A stretch of 64,000 bases of DNA. Source: Strongyloides papillosus. Taxonomy: Eukaryota > Nematoda > Chromadorea > Rhabditida > Strongyloididae. Made by a program: the position numbers and the translations under genes. This document shows positions 33,541 to 46,604 of the stretch, piece by piece; the first letter of the stretch is position 1, and every line of letters begins with the position of its first letter. The stretch spans positions 186,001 to 250,000 of the forward strand of contig SRSI01000038.1 in the NCBI GenBank assembly GCA_005656395.1. Reading direction: 5' to 3'. The notes beneath the pieces were generated by a model. That model saw only the letters and a list, made by a program, of their open reading frames with translations, was not told the origin of the DNA and searched no databases.

Positions 33541-33927
33541 CTGACCAGTGTACGTCATCTCTTTCCAGACTCCCTTGGAGACGAAGAGGAATTAAAAGAT
33601 TTATTGAGTGAAGCTTATGTTTTAGTATGCCGTTTAGACCCCGGAAGAGAAATTCACTTCAATTCGTTTAATGAATTGTGCACTTTCTTTAAACCATTGT
33701 GGGGAACAGACCTCGGAATGACCCTACAAAGTCTTTTGGTCGATACATATTCTCACGATAATGTAGTTTATAAAGATTATTCTTACAATACAAATAATAA
33801 TTGGATCAATTTAGCTCTAAAATTGAACGAGGAGCAAAAAAACGTTCTTAATATGGTGCACACAAAACCAAAACATGTCGTTATTTTTCGTGCAGTTTTA
33901 AGCAAACCAACATCAGCAGTTTGATAT
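33541..33927 (+). pseudogene. Unrecognised exon-like open frame
   Basis: A 128-codon open stretch with no ATG near its beginning. An acceptor-like TCTTTCCAG at about 33570 may mark a true exon start. The composition is protein-like, with charged and aromatic residues well mixed (EEELKDLLSEAYVLV, ELCTFFKPLWG), unlike the AT noise around it. It is probably the last exon, or a relic, of a gene cut off from its other exons. No family recognised. Confidence 0.4.
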
Positions 33928-34348
33928 AACAACATTTTACATTTTAGTAGAAACTGCATAATGTCATTTATATTAAAAAAATTGATGTGTGGCTTAGGTA
34001 AAAATGAGATAGGTTGTTTTGCATATAATGTATCATGCATTCTTTACAAAACTACTATGATTAACTGCACGATGTCATTTTATATAATTTTGTAATAATT
34101 ATTAATTTTTATAAAAAAATTTATTTACAACATAAATATTACAGGTTTTAAACTTGAAAAGTTTAATTGTCTTAGATGGTAATAAGAATTAAAAAAATCC
34201 ATTAAAAAATATTACAATCAAATCATAAGAAAATTTTGTATTATCAACCGGTACATTAAAAATTATTACAATTAAGTTATAAGAAATTTTTCTATCAACT
34301 TGTTTATCATCCAATATCTATTTTTCCTGGTCTTCCCGTTCTTCTTTA
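33928..34348. other. Non-coding stretch before element D
   Basis: AT-rich. About 34197-34320 holds two imperfect copies of a 45-bp segment (ATTACAATYAARTYATAAGAA core). The same core occurs near 30580-30610 in the 3' region of element B. It may be a scrap of a B-like element. Confidence 0.35.
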
Positions 34349-34353
34349 TCTAT

Positions 34354-34496
34354 TGATTGATGGATGAAAAAGATGACATTAAATAAATATATAAGTAAAT
34401 GTAATGCCTATAAATTTTAGTTACTAACCAAAATTTATAGGTAAGTTTTTTTAATTTAAATAAAGAGTTACTAACCAAAATTTATAGAATTATTCA
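34354..34496 (+). repeat. Element D 5' LTR
   Basis: 143 bp, TGATTGATGG to TTATTCA. It contains a direct repeat of GTTACTAACCAAAATTTATA separated by about 35 bp. The final A is the A of the polyprotein ATG. Confidence 0.95.
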
Positions 34497-36000
34497 TGGC
34501 GCCCCCGGGTAAAAATCCACTTCCTGATTTCAATTCATTTCCAAATAAATCTGCTTATGTAAGACTAGTTAGAAACTTCTGTCGTGGAAAAGAAGAAGAT
34601 GAAGCTATTGAACTGATTTGTCGTATATTTCCGAAAACGATGATTGATAGCTATTACAATAGATTTTTGGATGATTCTTTTGAGGGAGAAATGAGTGTCG
34701 AGGAATTGTTAGAACATGTTGAGAATTACGTGAAAGATCAAGATCTTAAAGATACATTATGAGATAAAGCTAAAGCTGCCTATGATATAAGATTCTCTTT
34801 TGGTTCTCAAGAAGCGTGTCAAAAACTATTAATTGAGTTATATGGTAGATTTAGATTGATGTTGAAAGATATGGGAAAAAACGAGGTTCAAAGAGTTGTT
34901 GTCACAAGATTCTTAAGCCTGATACCGTCAAAAATGGGAAGAAAACTAATTGAAAAGTTTGAGAATCCTACATATGATGATGTTTTAAAATTTGCGGCCG
35001 ATAGCGACAAAAAATATGATGTCGAGAAAAGGCAAAGAAAATTGTCATAAGAATTTAGGTCTAAGGACCAAGATCACAGGAAAAAAGACTTTAAAGATAG
35101 AGAAAAAAAAGATTTTTCTAAGGGAAATCAATCAAAACCAATAAAGAGATTGGATAATGCAGAAAATAAGGATAGCAAAGAAGAATCAAAGATTAAAATT
35201 GCATTCTTTTCTAAAGACGAAATTAATGACGTGTCAAACGCGATAGTTAATATAGATGGGTATGGTGATGTTACAATGTATTTGGACTCATGCAGCTCTA
35301 TTAATATTATACCTAAGGCTTTGGCTGATAATTTATTGGAAAAGTTAGGTGATATTAGTTTAGCTAATGCTGAATCATTTTCAATAAAAGGTATTCATGA
35401 ATCATATTCAAAAACATGCGGTGCTTTAGAATTAAGCATTAGTATACCTAATTCAATAGTCAACAAAGAAAAAACGATTTTCTACATTGATAAGGAAGCT
35501 ATATCACCATTGTTGAGTAAAAATTTTTTAAAGAAATTTAATATTAATCCAGTAGATTATGATGGATCGAAGGCTAACAATGACTTTAATGGTATGGTAA
35601 TTGATCAAGCATCAGATAAATTTATATCGTTGTTGAAATCAATGCCACTTTTATATGATGATAAAAATGACTATCCAAATAATGTTTGTAAGACTTCATT
35701 TACAGTTTCAAGTCAGTACTACCTTATAAGGAAGAAAATAATTCCAGTACCCAAAGAATTAGATGAACATGTAAGATTAAACATTAAGAAACAAATTGAA
35801 AAAGGTTGGTTAGAACCTGTTCCTGTAGGAACGATGATTGATAATGTTAACTCAATGGTTATTGTAAAGAAAGACAAAATTGAAGATCCAGTAAGAGTTT
35901 GTTTCAATTGTACACATATAAATAAATTCTTAACAATCCCAGAAGATTCAGATAAACTTCCATCTATACACACAAAGACAAATTTTGTCAATTTGACAAA
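34496..36000 (+). pseudogene. Element D Gag, protease and start of RT
   Basis: ATG at 34496, formed from the last LTR base and the first two bases of the primer site (34497-34508). The frame is constant but has stops at 34760-34762 (TGA) and 35048-35050 (TAA), both inside Gag. A protease-like site follows (LDSCSSINII, where DTGA is usual), then the start of a reverse transcriptase (KKQIEKGWLEPV, SMVIVKKD). The coding sequence is lost at the insert boundary near 36000. It resumes at about 47134. Confidence 0.85.
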
Positions 36001-36512
36001 TTACATACAAAAAATGTCTTTTTTGTCTATCAATTAAAATTTTGAAATTGACATACAATTTGCTATATAATTGTACAACATTTCTATACCTTTATTACTA
36101 GCAAATATTTTTTAAATTTACCGTTTTTTTGCATTGTATTGATAGTAAAAAATGTCGTGTAGTGTATTCAATTATATATTAATATTTCATTATTTAACGT
36201 ATTAATTGCATTAAATTTCTTCTTTAAATGAAATACATTTTATTCTCAATTTAAATACAATAAAGCTTTATTTTAATAAAAACTAGTTGTTATTTTTTCA
36301 CTTTTATTTTAATTTGAAAGCTAGCATTTAATGATTTTGTGTTGATGTTTTTCTACTGTCTTATTAAATAAGTTTGTTAACTATGGTATTTTATTTTCAG
36401 ATTTTAATTTTTTGCTTTATTGGAAGTAATAATTTAATTTTTAAAATGAAAATTATTTACAAAATAAAAGTCTAATAAAGTAATAAAATTTCTTTTTATA
36501 TTTTTATAAAAT

Positions 36513-39500
36513 TTATGGTAACCATGTAAAATCTTCAGAGTCATTTAAACTTTCTTCTAATGTTTCATCAGTTGATTCCAATAGCATTGAAGTATTAATG
36601 TCATCAACAATTTTTTCAATTTCCCTTTCTTCATCAATATTTTTAGAAATATTTACTTCCAAACAACTTTCACCACCAAAATCATAACTCCATCCATAGT
36701 TGTTGATGGTTGAAATTTCCTCATTTTCTTTATAAACATCAGTTTGAACCTTCCACATTATCTAAAATATATAAAAAATCATTGACACTATTTTTTAACA
36801 TATAACAAACAAAATTTTTTTTAAAGCTAATGTTGTTTTTCCTGTTAAATTAATTTACAAGAAATAACTTTTTGTACTTCAAAGAAGGCATATGTCAGTA
36901 AAAAAATTTGAAAAATACGATTAGGGGTATGCTTTAATGAATCAAAAAGTTTGTCATCATTTACTTGAAGGGGGAATAAAACAGAATAATACCAAATTTT
37001 TTTTTTAAAATTAATCATGTCTTACCTTTGTTAAAATAGTTTTAGGTTTATTTAATCTATTATTTGACAATAAAAGTAGTTGCTTCAGTCGAGAGTTGGC
37101 CGACTCAAAACGTATAACTGAAAAAAAATGAAGAGGAAGGCCAAAATACTCCAGTTGATAGGGTACGTGCAACAAATTGTGCATTTTTAAATGCTGTTGG
37201 TAACGCTCACCAAATAAACAATAAACACATTTAAAATATAAATCAGCATGTATTATCCACTCTTTCTTTAACTCATCTACAGGTATTGTTGGATCTTGTG
37301 AAAGGTATACAAGACCTAGAACTGTTTTAATAAAAATTAAAATCTGATTCCCTTTTATTATACTGTCTTCTTCACAATTAACAAAACTGAGATAATTTTT
37401 AAAAAACTCAAAATATCCTCTCAAAACATAAACTGTCTCCATACCAGACATTGAAATCTTGTTTTTTTTTACTGATCTCGTCAATATTTATACATGAATC
37501 AAATGTTTTTTCAGAAATAACTGATCGTATTATCTTGGAGAATCCTAACTTTTCTGCTTCAACAAGAATTGCATTGCTTATGTATGTTCCGTCTAGTTCT
37601 TTAAAAAGAATTTTTGAATACATAATGGAACTGTACAATGAATATGATGCTATTCCCTCGTGTAAATCGTGGAAAGGGTCTGATATAAGATGGTTGTTGT
37701 ATGGGAGACCTCTATCAAAATTGTGATCACGAATTTTACCTTTAATAGAATCTACTGTTCTAAAGTGTTTCCAATCTTTTCCTTTAATTTATTAGATTTA
37801 ATAAAATTTAAATTATTAGGTTTTTAAAAACTACTTTTTTTCAAATTTACTACTTTGATTGATTATTATTGGATGTGTATATATGGAGTATCACAAAGGT
37901 ACAGCTTTGAATACTTTATTTTTGAAGACAAAATGTGCTTTATTAAATCTTTTCTTTTACTTTATTAGCCTTTATATTTTTATATTTGGTCCGTCAAAGT
38001 GCACGTAAAAAAATGAAAATTAGAAAATTTATTTTATAGTTTTAAAATATAACGTAAGATTTGTAATTTTAATTTTTTTTAAACAAAATAGCATTTAAAA
38101 ATGTAGTAATTTTTTTAAATTAAAAATAAATAAGGATTTTTCACCATTGAATGTGCATCTTATTTTACAAAACTTAATAACCAAAATTTAATAAGGAAGT
38201 ATATAAAGTTATACATTTTTTTGATAGTTTTAATTTTTAAATCTTAATATCGCGCTCACTTTTAATTATAAGTAACTTGACTGGAAATAATTTACAGCTC
38301 TTATGTTTCTCAGAAAATTTAAAAGAAGGTAATGTTTTATCTGCTAATGTAACTGACACTATTTATATCAAAAATCACCAACCAGTTCAGTAAATATTTC
38401 AAATATTAGAAGAAATAATATTTTTTTAGACATACCATCAACAGCACAAGTACGACAATTATTCATTCCTCTAGCAAGCCAATTCCTTTTATGTCCATGA
38501 AGCATCTGTAAAAATTCATTATCTCCTAGGATACCAATAACTTTAACTTTAAGGGTTTTCTCTTTGTATAATACATTTAAATCAGTAAAATTAGAAAGAA
38601 TCGACCTCATATATGAAATGTAATTTGAAGGCTTAACTTTATCACTTTCAATTACTGAATATGTTCTAATATGGCTAAGTTTTGATGTTTGTAAATTGGG
38701 GTGAATAATTTTATATCCTAAAATTAAAAACAAGAATTTAAATTTCTAGCTTTTTTTAGATATTATGTAGGGTATATATTGATAAATTATAATTTTTTAT
38801 ACTTTGGAACTTTAATGATTTAAAACCACTTGAGAGCCAACAGTTTACTGTATAAAAAAAAGTAAAATAATTTTTATATGAACATTTATAGCTTTTTGAT
38901 ATTGTCTATTTGGAAAAAGAACTATTTATTTGATTATAAACATTTTTAAAAATTTTATTAGACAATTATCAAGACATACCTATATGTGTTAACATACCAC
39001 CTTTATGACTAGATCCAATTTTATTTGTATCAATATCATCACCATATATCATTAATGGCAATAACGTATCATTTGACATAATAAAATTTTCTTTTTCTAA
39101 ATAAAATTCCAGATCCCATTTTAAATCAATTGAATAATATGTTATCTAAAATTTAAGAATTATTAAGAGAATAAAAATACAATACATTTGGATACAAGAT
39201 TAAAATATAAAAATACCACGCTTATTTATAAGTATTACTTATATGTAATATTTTCTATTTTTACTATAATTTCATATATCAAAAAAATATATATATATAC
39301 TTGTGTTCAAAATTTTCAAAATTATCATAAAAACGTTAGAGCAAATTTTTTCCGAGTAAATAATAATCGTAATATTATAAAAAATAATTTTTATACTTAT
39401 TTAAAAATAAACCAACCTCGTTATTCTCGTGCTTTACCAATGATCTCTTACTGGATTTTTTTAACTTATAAAAATCTACAAAACCAAGAGCTTGCATTAA

Positions 39501-39650
39501 CAACGAATCGTTTGTACAGGTTACAATATCTTCTATCATGTTGAAAAGTCCTTTAATTTGTTTATCATTTAATTTTCCTAGTGCTTGAAATTTCATAGCC
39601 AAAAAATTAATTTTTTCACCTAGTAATTTAGCTCTCACAAAATTTGACAT
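36513..39650 (-). pseudogene. tnp2-like (EnSpm/Plavaka-type) transposase gene with introns
   Basis: Five recognisable exons on the minus strand. Exon 1 is 39650 to about 39415 (KFQALGKLNDKQIKGLF). Exon 2, about 39145-38980, has YGDDIDTNKIGSSHKGG, equivalent to the YxDDFE..NPLGS block of tnp2 proteins. Exon 3, about 38718-38432, has GILGDNEFLQMLHGHKRNW and CRTC. A later exon, about 37790-37011, has SDPFHDLHEG, HNLLHVPYQ and FESANSRLKQLL. The last exon is 36768-36513. Splice phases agree at the joins tested. A frameshift lies at a run of nine A near 37460, and the start of the fourth exon is uncertain. It may be a pseudogene, or intact apart from a sequence error. Confidence 0.7.
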
Positions 39651-39929
39651 ATTTAAAGTAATAGAAAAATATTATTAAATATTCAGCTAAATATATAAAT
39701 TTATTACGTTAATATCTTGATTTATGCAGTTTTTTATTAGTTTTTCTAACAGTTTATGTTCAAAAAAGCTGTGGAAAGACGAATCAATCAAAAATTTATG
39801 CATATTAAAAATTAAATTTCTATTACATTTATACATTCAACTATTTAACAATTATAAAAAAAACGTTATATTAAGACGAAATATTATATTTAATTGACAG
39901 TATATTAAAAAAATTATTGTATTTAAATT

Positions 39930-41361
39930 TTACTCGATAGAAATATTTTTTATTTGATTGTAAATTTTGTTGGCTATTTTGCAAAGTCTACCTCTTGGTT
40001 TTGGAACTTTACTTGAAGGAACTTCTGACATTAATAGCAACAAATGATATAATGTCTTATTTATTCCAAACAGTTTCAAATTGATACATAACTGATTTAA
40101 TTGAACCCAAAGAATTATACCTTCTTCTAGTGTATCAAAATCTGATAGAAACGTTGTGCCTAAAAAAAAAGCATATCTTTTAAATGGTAATTCACGCCAA
40201 ACAAGACCGTTTGTTTTATGTTCTATATTGTTCCAACTCATTATTGGTAAATCATGATCGAAATAAATAAAAATATCATTTATAATTTTTTCGAACGTAT
40301 AATTTTGTTCAAACTGAGATGCATTTAACTCTTTATAATATTTTTTTATATTTTCAATTCCTTCCAATACTTTAATTGAGTCAAAAGAATATAATTTTTT
40401 TCTTTCTCTGTCAATACGTTTGATTTTACACAATTCTGGTATATCTTTTTGCAAAGTATTCCAATTATTCATAAAAAAAGTTGAAAAAAAAACAGGAGTT
40501 TTACAAGATTCAAATTGTTTTAATATATTCTAAAAAATATTAATAAGTTAAATAGTAAAACTTTACAATTTTAGAAATTTCATCATGTGACATAGAACTT
40601 TTTTTGTCAATTGTTTTTCTAATTCTGTTTTGTCTCAAATAATATATGTTTTTAAATTTCTCTATTTTTATTGGATTTCCTAAAAACGATATTAATACAT
40701 AATTTAAAAAAATACCTTTAACATTAAAAATATCATAAAATATCGTAATAAAAACTTCTACGGCATGTTTTCTTGATCTGTAATTTGGTGGGATAAGCAA
40801 ACTAAGAATAAAATATTATTAAAAATTTTTATAATCTTACGTATAAGTATTATAAAGAAACAAATAAACACAGCTAATTGATTTTTCAAAATCTATTGAG
40901 CATTCTTTTTCTATGGATCTTTCTAATTTTAATTCTAACATTGCATTTTTTAAATTTATATTTTGTCTATTGTCTATTTCTTCATAATAACGAGTCATAA
41001 ATGTATGCTCATTTATAAGGATTGCAGAAAATTGCTTATACAAATTCGTACTTCTCATATTATTTAAAGATGGATCATCAAATTCTATTGGATTATCTAT
41101 AATTTTTAGATACAAATGTTCTCTTATTTTTAATTTTACCTATTGTATTATGAATCGTATTATTGCATGTTTTTGTATCTGAATCAAGATTATCTATTGT
41201 ATAATTTATAGTACTTTGTGAAATATTGTGTGTTGGAGAATCTAGATAATCATGATCTACTATAAATAATGTAATTAACAAACAAATAAAAACATACATA
41301 TTGATTCAGCTTCATTATCTATATCACTTACGATTGTATTAAATGATGAAACATTACTCAT
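39930..41361 (-). pseudogene. Unrecognised intron-bearing gene next to the transposase
   Basis: ATG at 41361. The first exon ends at 41298 (donor GTATGT) and the second starts at 41259 in phase. The frame shifts by one base near 41115, continues to about 40837, then resumes in exons near 40790-40540 and 40470-39930. The predicted protein is rich in Asn, Lys, Ile and Tyr. It has no motif I can name, although a segment (RSRKHAVEVFITIFYDIF) recalls helix-rich DNA-binding domains. It ends 280 bp upstream of the transposase start on the same strand, so it may be a partner protein of the same element. Confidence 0.45.
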
Positions 41362-41591
41362 TTTGGTGGTAGTTAATGTTAAAATTAACAACTGATATAG
41401 AAATATGTGTTAACTGTCTTAAATAAATAACTGATTAATTTGACTACATACAATATGCAATATTGAATATAAGAAATTTGAATGTTTGATAAAATTTTTT
41501 GCATTAACCAATTGTTATATAAATAATGTTTAGTAATAGAGTTCTTATTTAAAATATCTTGTTTTAATTTTGAGAAATTTTGCAGCAAACC

Positions 41592-43827
41592 ATGAATCAA
41601 ATCAATGAAACAATTGATTTAGATTCTAATTTTATCCTCAAATCAAGAACCGATGAAACAATAGAAGATATTCGTAATATACCAAATGGATATAAGATAA
41701 GACATGAAAATTGTAACATTGTATTTGATAAAATTATTGGAGAAGGAAGTTATGGAAAGGTTTATTTAGTTTATGCTGACAATAAAAAGCTTGCACTGAA
41801 GTTAACAAATGATGGTGATGAATGTCGTTTTATACAAACCTATCTTACTCCATATGAAATAGGATTGTTTTACAGCAAAAATAATAATAGCAATCCACCT
41901 TTTATTAAATACCTTGGTTCTGGATCTCTTTTTTATAATGAAAAATTTTATCATTACTACTTGATGCCATACTACGTTCAGTCACTGTCAGAATTTTTAA
42001 AACATTCTAAAGATTCCATAGAAAATATTTTCTTTACAATAGCTCTAAGAATAATGAATGCATTAGGTTATCTATGTAGTAAAAATATTACACATGGAGA
42101 TATCAAACCATCAAATATTTTACTGAAAATTGAGAATAATCTTGATTCATGTGTTTTGTCTGATTATGGTACATCTAAATTTCAGCCTAGCTTTAAAAAT
42201 GAAAAATCCGTTGGAACATATATGTTTATGTCATTAGATGCTCATTTGTAAGTTTTATCTCCTTTGTGTATTCTTTTGATATTCTTAAGTTTCCAAAAAT
42301 CTTGAATTTCATTTATGTGGTTCAATTATTCTAAATATGTTTCTATTTTTGTAATTTTAGAGGAATTTCAACATTTCGTGGAGATTTTTTAAATTTTCTT
42401 TTTATGATGCTCCACATAGTTATAAAACTTCCATGGCATAACATACAAGATATAAATGAAATCCAAAACCACAAAATTGCATTCCTAAATCAAATGGATG
42501 TAATTATTAAAGAAGTTAAAGAAAAAATTAAAAATACTTTACTAGATCATCTCCATATATATAGAAGTATGAATCTAAAAGAAAAACCAAATTATAAAAA
42601 TATGATAATGAAAATTAATGAATCTAGATTTCTCATTGATTCAAATATAGTTACAATGATTGATTCTCTTCAGATTACAGATGGTTTTAATGGAGAGTAA
42701 GTTTTTAAATTTAAAAAGTTTGAACATACCTTAAATTTTTGTCGAATCTGCAGTACAGTTTACTATTCTGATTTTTGATTTTCATCAAAGTACATCCTTT
42801 TTTAAAAGTTTGACATTTAGAAAAAACCAAAATTAATATAAACTCTGAAGAATTTTCTTGTATCCATAGCTTCTTTATTTGATTTCCCTGTACTGATGAT
42901 TCCCATAGTTTAAGATTAGAATACATAACTTTTGAAAATAAACATTTAATGAACTTGCTTTGCAATTTACTGAATTGCTCCAAAAATACTTTTATACATA
43001 CTATGACTGATTTACCGTCTTTAATAGTACTCAGATGAGACTGTTTTTTATCTAGAATGCAACTAATAGCTTTCTTATTTGACTCGTCCGAACTGATTCC
43101 GATAACTTTAAGATTCCAATCTTTAATTTTTGGAAATAAACATTTAGTAAACTTGATTTAAAAATTATTGAATTTGCATCACAGCTACTTTTTGCGGTGA
43201 TATATGTCAATGTTTTAATAAACTATACTTTATGTTGATAAACAATAGGTTACTTGTAATTTTAAAGAAAAAAAAACAAAACAAAAAAATTAAAAATATG
43301 TGTGTTTTAGAAAAGAAAATCATAAGGTTTGTATAACAAATATTGGTCATGATTATGTAAACTTGTTAAATTATATAAATGACTCACAGTATGAAATTGT
43401 TTCTACAATTGTTTTTCCCTTATATCAAGGATGTTGCTATGGGTATAAAACATCATCATCATCATCCATAAGATGTGGATTTAAACTACTGACTAAAAAT
43501 AATTTAAATCCATGGGAAGGTAAGTAACACTTTTGATTATATTATATTTTTAAATAAGGTTTAACTATTTGTATGGGTTCAATGTCAAGAATTATTTTGC
43601 AAAAAGAAAATAAGTTTAAGAAAATTCTTGTTATTACTTCTTCAGAAGAGTTTGGATTAGTTATGAAAAATTTAAACAAAAATAACAGTGACCAATATTC
43701 TATTACTGAACTGATTGCTAAAACAGAGGTGTTACATATTTTAGTGTGTAAAAATATGCAATTTTATCTTAAAGAAGAAACAGAAAAACATGCCGAAAAA
43801 TGTTATAAGAGTATAGTAAATAAATAA
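41592..43827 (+). CDS. VRK-like protein kinase gene, four exons
   Basis: Exons 41592-42247, 42361-42696, 43311-43519 and 43559-43827 join in phase to about 489 aa. The kinase domain has IGEGSYGKVYL, Lys70 (LALKL), HGDIKPSNILL (Asp170) and SDYG (Asp191, DYG in place of DFG). SLDAH then RGDFLNF and KLPW follow, the block typical of vaccinia-related/casein-kinase-1-type kinases. All catalytic residues are present, so activity is possible. The last 190 residues match no family I know. A related but broken gene lies at 56705-59000. It lies inside the insert in element D, diverging from the transposase-side genes. Confidence 0.75.
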
Positions 43828-44168
43828 TTTAGTACATTAAATATTGTATTTGTAATATGATTTTTTCCAATAAAATTTAAACAAAAGTGAATTGTACACT
43901 ATATTTTTCATAACCAGCCTATAGAGAAAACAGAAGACATGTCTGAAAATGCTATAATTATTTATATGATAAATAAATAGCTCTTGTGAATATATATTGT
44001 TGAATATTGTTTTTGTAAATTAATTTTCCCTATTAAAATTATTATTCAAATATAATAATTGTTGGTTTTAATCGAAAAAATTTAATAATTATAAGTAGTT
44101 AATATTTAAATATAAATATTATAAAAATAAAAAAATTACACCGAAAAGTCCACTTTTTAATTTTTTGA

Positions 44169-45149
44169 ATGGATTCTGACAACATAGACACAATTATTAA
44201 AACTTTAAGTATCATTGATACAATAGAAAAGGAGTCAAATGAATCAAAAAAAATTTTAGAATTTTTAAATATTTCTATGAATTTAAAATTTCAAGAAACT
44301 GAAAATTTAGAAAAGAAAATCTGCATTTTAACAAAAAAAATAGGAGAAAAATTAAAAACAGATGAACTAACAACTGGTGTTTTGCAAAAGATATTTGCAT
44401 TGCAACTATTTAAAAAAAACAATTTAATTATTCCTGAGAAACTAGACAAGTTAATTATAGATGAAAAATCGACTGAAAAATGTAAAATAGGCGAGAAAAA
44501 TGTCAAAGAAATAAAAAATTTAAATTTAAAAAATTTAGATTTAAATAATTTAAATTTAAAGAGTGATGTTTCAATGCCAACTACTCCAAGTACAATAGAT
44601 CAATCACTGCTAAACATTAGTACAGCATCAACTGGCTTACCTTTTAATAACATAGAAAGAAAATTAAACAATGACACTAGGTTACCAAATGTTAAAAATA
44701 TATCAACTAAAGAAATTGATAGATTTATGCAACAAGGATTATTAACAGTTATAATAATCTACTACTATGATACTGAACCCCCATTTAAAGGATACAAATA
44801 TGCATACTCTAAACAAGATGAAAAAAATAACAAAAAAATGTGTATCTCTGCTAAACAAGAAAGAAAAAATTTATTAAAAAAAACATTAATATTAAAGTCT
44901 CTAGAATCTGTTTATGGTAAAATCTTAGACAAAAAAATAAACATAATTACAACCAAAGATTTTGTTAATGAAATGTATGATGTGATTGTGCAAAAAGAAT
45001 CTAGTTATTTAGACGAATCATTACACTTATACTACATAGATAATTACTCTAGTGAATCAATAAATGAATCAAATTGGCTTAAAAAAATAGATGATACAAA
45101 ATTTAAATCAACAACATCAAGTTTAAACACATCAATTCAATTAGAATAA
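44169..45149 (+). CDS. Unknown protein, coiled-coil N-terminus
   Basis: 326 aa in a single exon from an ATG at 44169, 340 bp after the kinase gene on the same strand. The first 110 residues form Lys/Glu/Leu-rich helices, with a near-repeated NLNLKNLDLNNLNL stretch. Residues 135-175 are Ser/Thr/Pro-rich, and the rest is a mixed globular-looking part (IIIYYYDTEPPFKGYKYAYS). No family recognised. Uninterrupted length in such AT-rich DNA and good residue mix support a real gene. Role unknown. Confidence 0.6.
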   Translation: MDSDNIDTIIKTLSIIDTIEKESNESKKILEFLNISMNLKFQETENLEKKICILTKKIGEKLKTDELTTGVLQKIFALQLFKKNNLIIPEKLDKLIIDEKSTEKCKIGEKNVKEIKNLNLKNLDLNNLNLKSDVSMPTTPSTIDQSLLNISTASTGLPFNNIERKLNNDTRLPNVKNISTKEIDRFMQQGLLTVIIIYYYDTEPPFKGYKYAYSKQDEKNNKKMCISAKQERKNLLKKTLILKSLESVYGKILDKKINIITTKDFVNEMYDVIVQKESSYLDESLHLYYIDNYSSESINESNWLKKIDDTKFKSTTSSLNTSIQLE

Positions 45150-45566
45150 TAAATTGACATCTTTAATTTACATATTATTTGAATATCATATACTTTAGAA
45201 AAAATAAAATATATACCGCTACCTCTTTAATAAATTTTACCCCTTAGTTAATTTTACTAAAATATCAGCATTTTACCTATCATATTTAGTTAAATTTCTA
45301 TTTTAATAAAATTTAAAATAAATAATGCAAAAAATACTAAATTATTAGTAAAAGTAGAAAGAATGGTATGACGTTTTTAAACATGCCTCCTTATCATCTA
45401 AAATCCAACAGCCCGGCCAAAACGATAAAAAAAGAATTAAATCATTACAGAACAATTTAAGTCATAAAAACATTATTAAAAGTAGTAAAATAATAATGAA
45501 AGGGTAAATGAAATAATGAAAATTAAAATACAAATACATATTTGTAAGGAGTAAAATTTCATTCCA
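45150..45566. other. Non-coding stretch between convergent genes
   Basis: No gene seen. It lies between the 3' ends of the unknown gene and the F-box-like gene. Confidence 0.3.
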
Positions 45567-46604
45567 CTAATCATATAAATAATTAAATGGTGACTGAATA
45601 TGAAAAGTATTAAAATATTTGTTTCCACATTGAGAACATTCTTTTGAACCAATAAAGTTATGATGTAAATATCTACAATTGATATGGTATAGAAGAGAAT
45701 AGTAATTGTTGTTAAAAAGTTCTTCAAAAACAATCTTATGAAGTTTCGTAAATGCGAATGATTTGTAAAGTCTTGTGTTATAAGATTTACATAAACATTC
45801 ACCATTGATGTTGGGTGGAATATCTGTTAAGAGGTACTTAGTTATATCATTATATATGTTATCACTTTCTGAATATAAATTAAATATACAACATCATTAC
45901 TGTTAGATATAAGATGAGAAACTATCTTTGGTGTGGCAAACTTTGTTCTATCTGATTATACTAAACAAAACTTTTTAAATGATTTCATAACTAAAAATGT
46001 AGAAATTTCTAGGTATATTTTGAACTTTTAAAATTATTGTTAAGTTTATTTATTTAGTATTCTTGATTTTAGTGACAAAAGTTGATACATCAATTGAATT
46101 GTTCTAACTTGATCATCATAATTTTCAAGAAAAAACATATTTAAGATGATATCCAGGAACATAATTGTCATTAGAAATTTTCGTTAAGCATGTATCAGAA
46201 ATGATACAAAAAGATAAACGATGTAATTTCATAAAGTTACGCTTTTGGAGAAAGTTTTATAATCTTTAAAATTAGTAAAAGAAACCTAGAAATAAAATTG
46301 ATTAATGAAAAATGTTAACTTCTTTTTTGTATATCTTGAATAATGAATACAATTACTTCAATCAATTCCACGAAATATCTTATATACAATTTTTATTTAT
46401 CTTTTTAGCAATTATTTTTCCAGATAAGTTAACATCCAAGAAACATAATTGTGGTTTTTACATATGATTAATTTTACATCTTAAAATTGGCCCAAATTTT
46501 CTAAAAGTAAGTTTAAGATTGATAAGATTTTTCCAATCAACATAACCAAAACTTTTAGTTAGAATATGTTGTGGTAGAAGTGGTAAATTGATGAGATCAG
46601 ACAT
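45567..46604 (-). pseudogene. F-box-like gene
   Basis: The first exon opens with an ATG at 46604 and runs 48 codons to a stop at 46458. Its LPLLPQHILTKSFGYVDWKNL pattern fits the F-box consensus (LP..IL..IF.Y.DW..L..LKL). An exon-like frame at about 46256-46125 and a final exon at 45868-45567 (100 codons, good acceptor TATTCAG, a CSQCG pair near the end) lie on the same strand. The connections between exons are not proven, and some may be broken. F-box proteins recruit substrates to SCF ubiquitin ligases. Here the role is unknown. The hydrophobic frame at 45476-45805 is only its shadow. Confidence 0.45.

Noticed and set aside
34496..36037. Three separate small genes at the start of element D
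   Set aside because: All three are in the same frame and separated only by stop codons, so they are one damaged polyprotein.
45476..45805. Hydrophobic minus-strand frame that looks like a membrane protein
   Set aside because: It is a shadow of the last F-box-gene exon, which lies in another frame of the same strand and has better composition.
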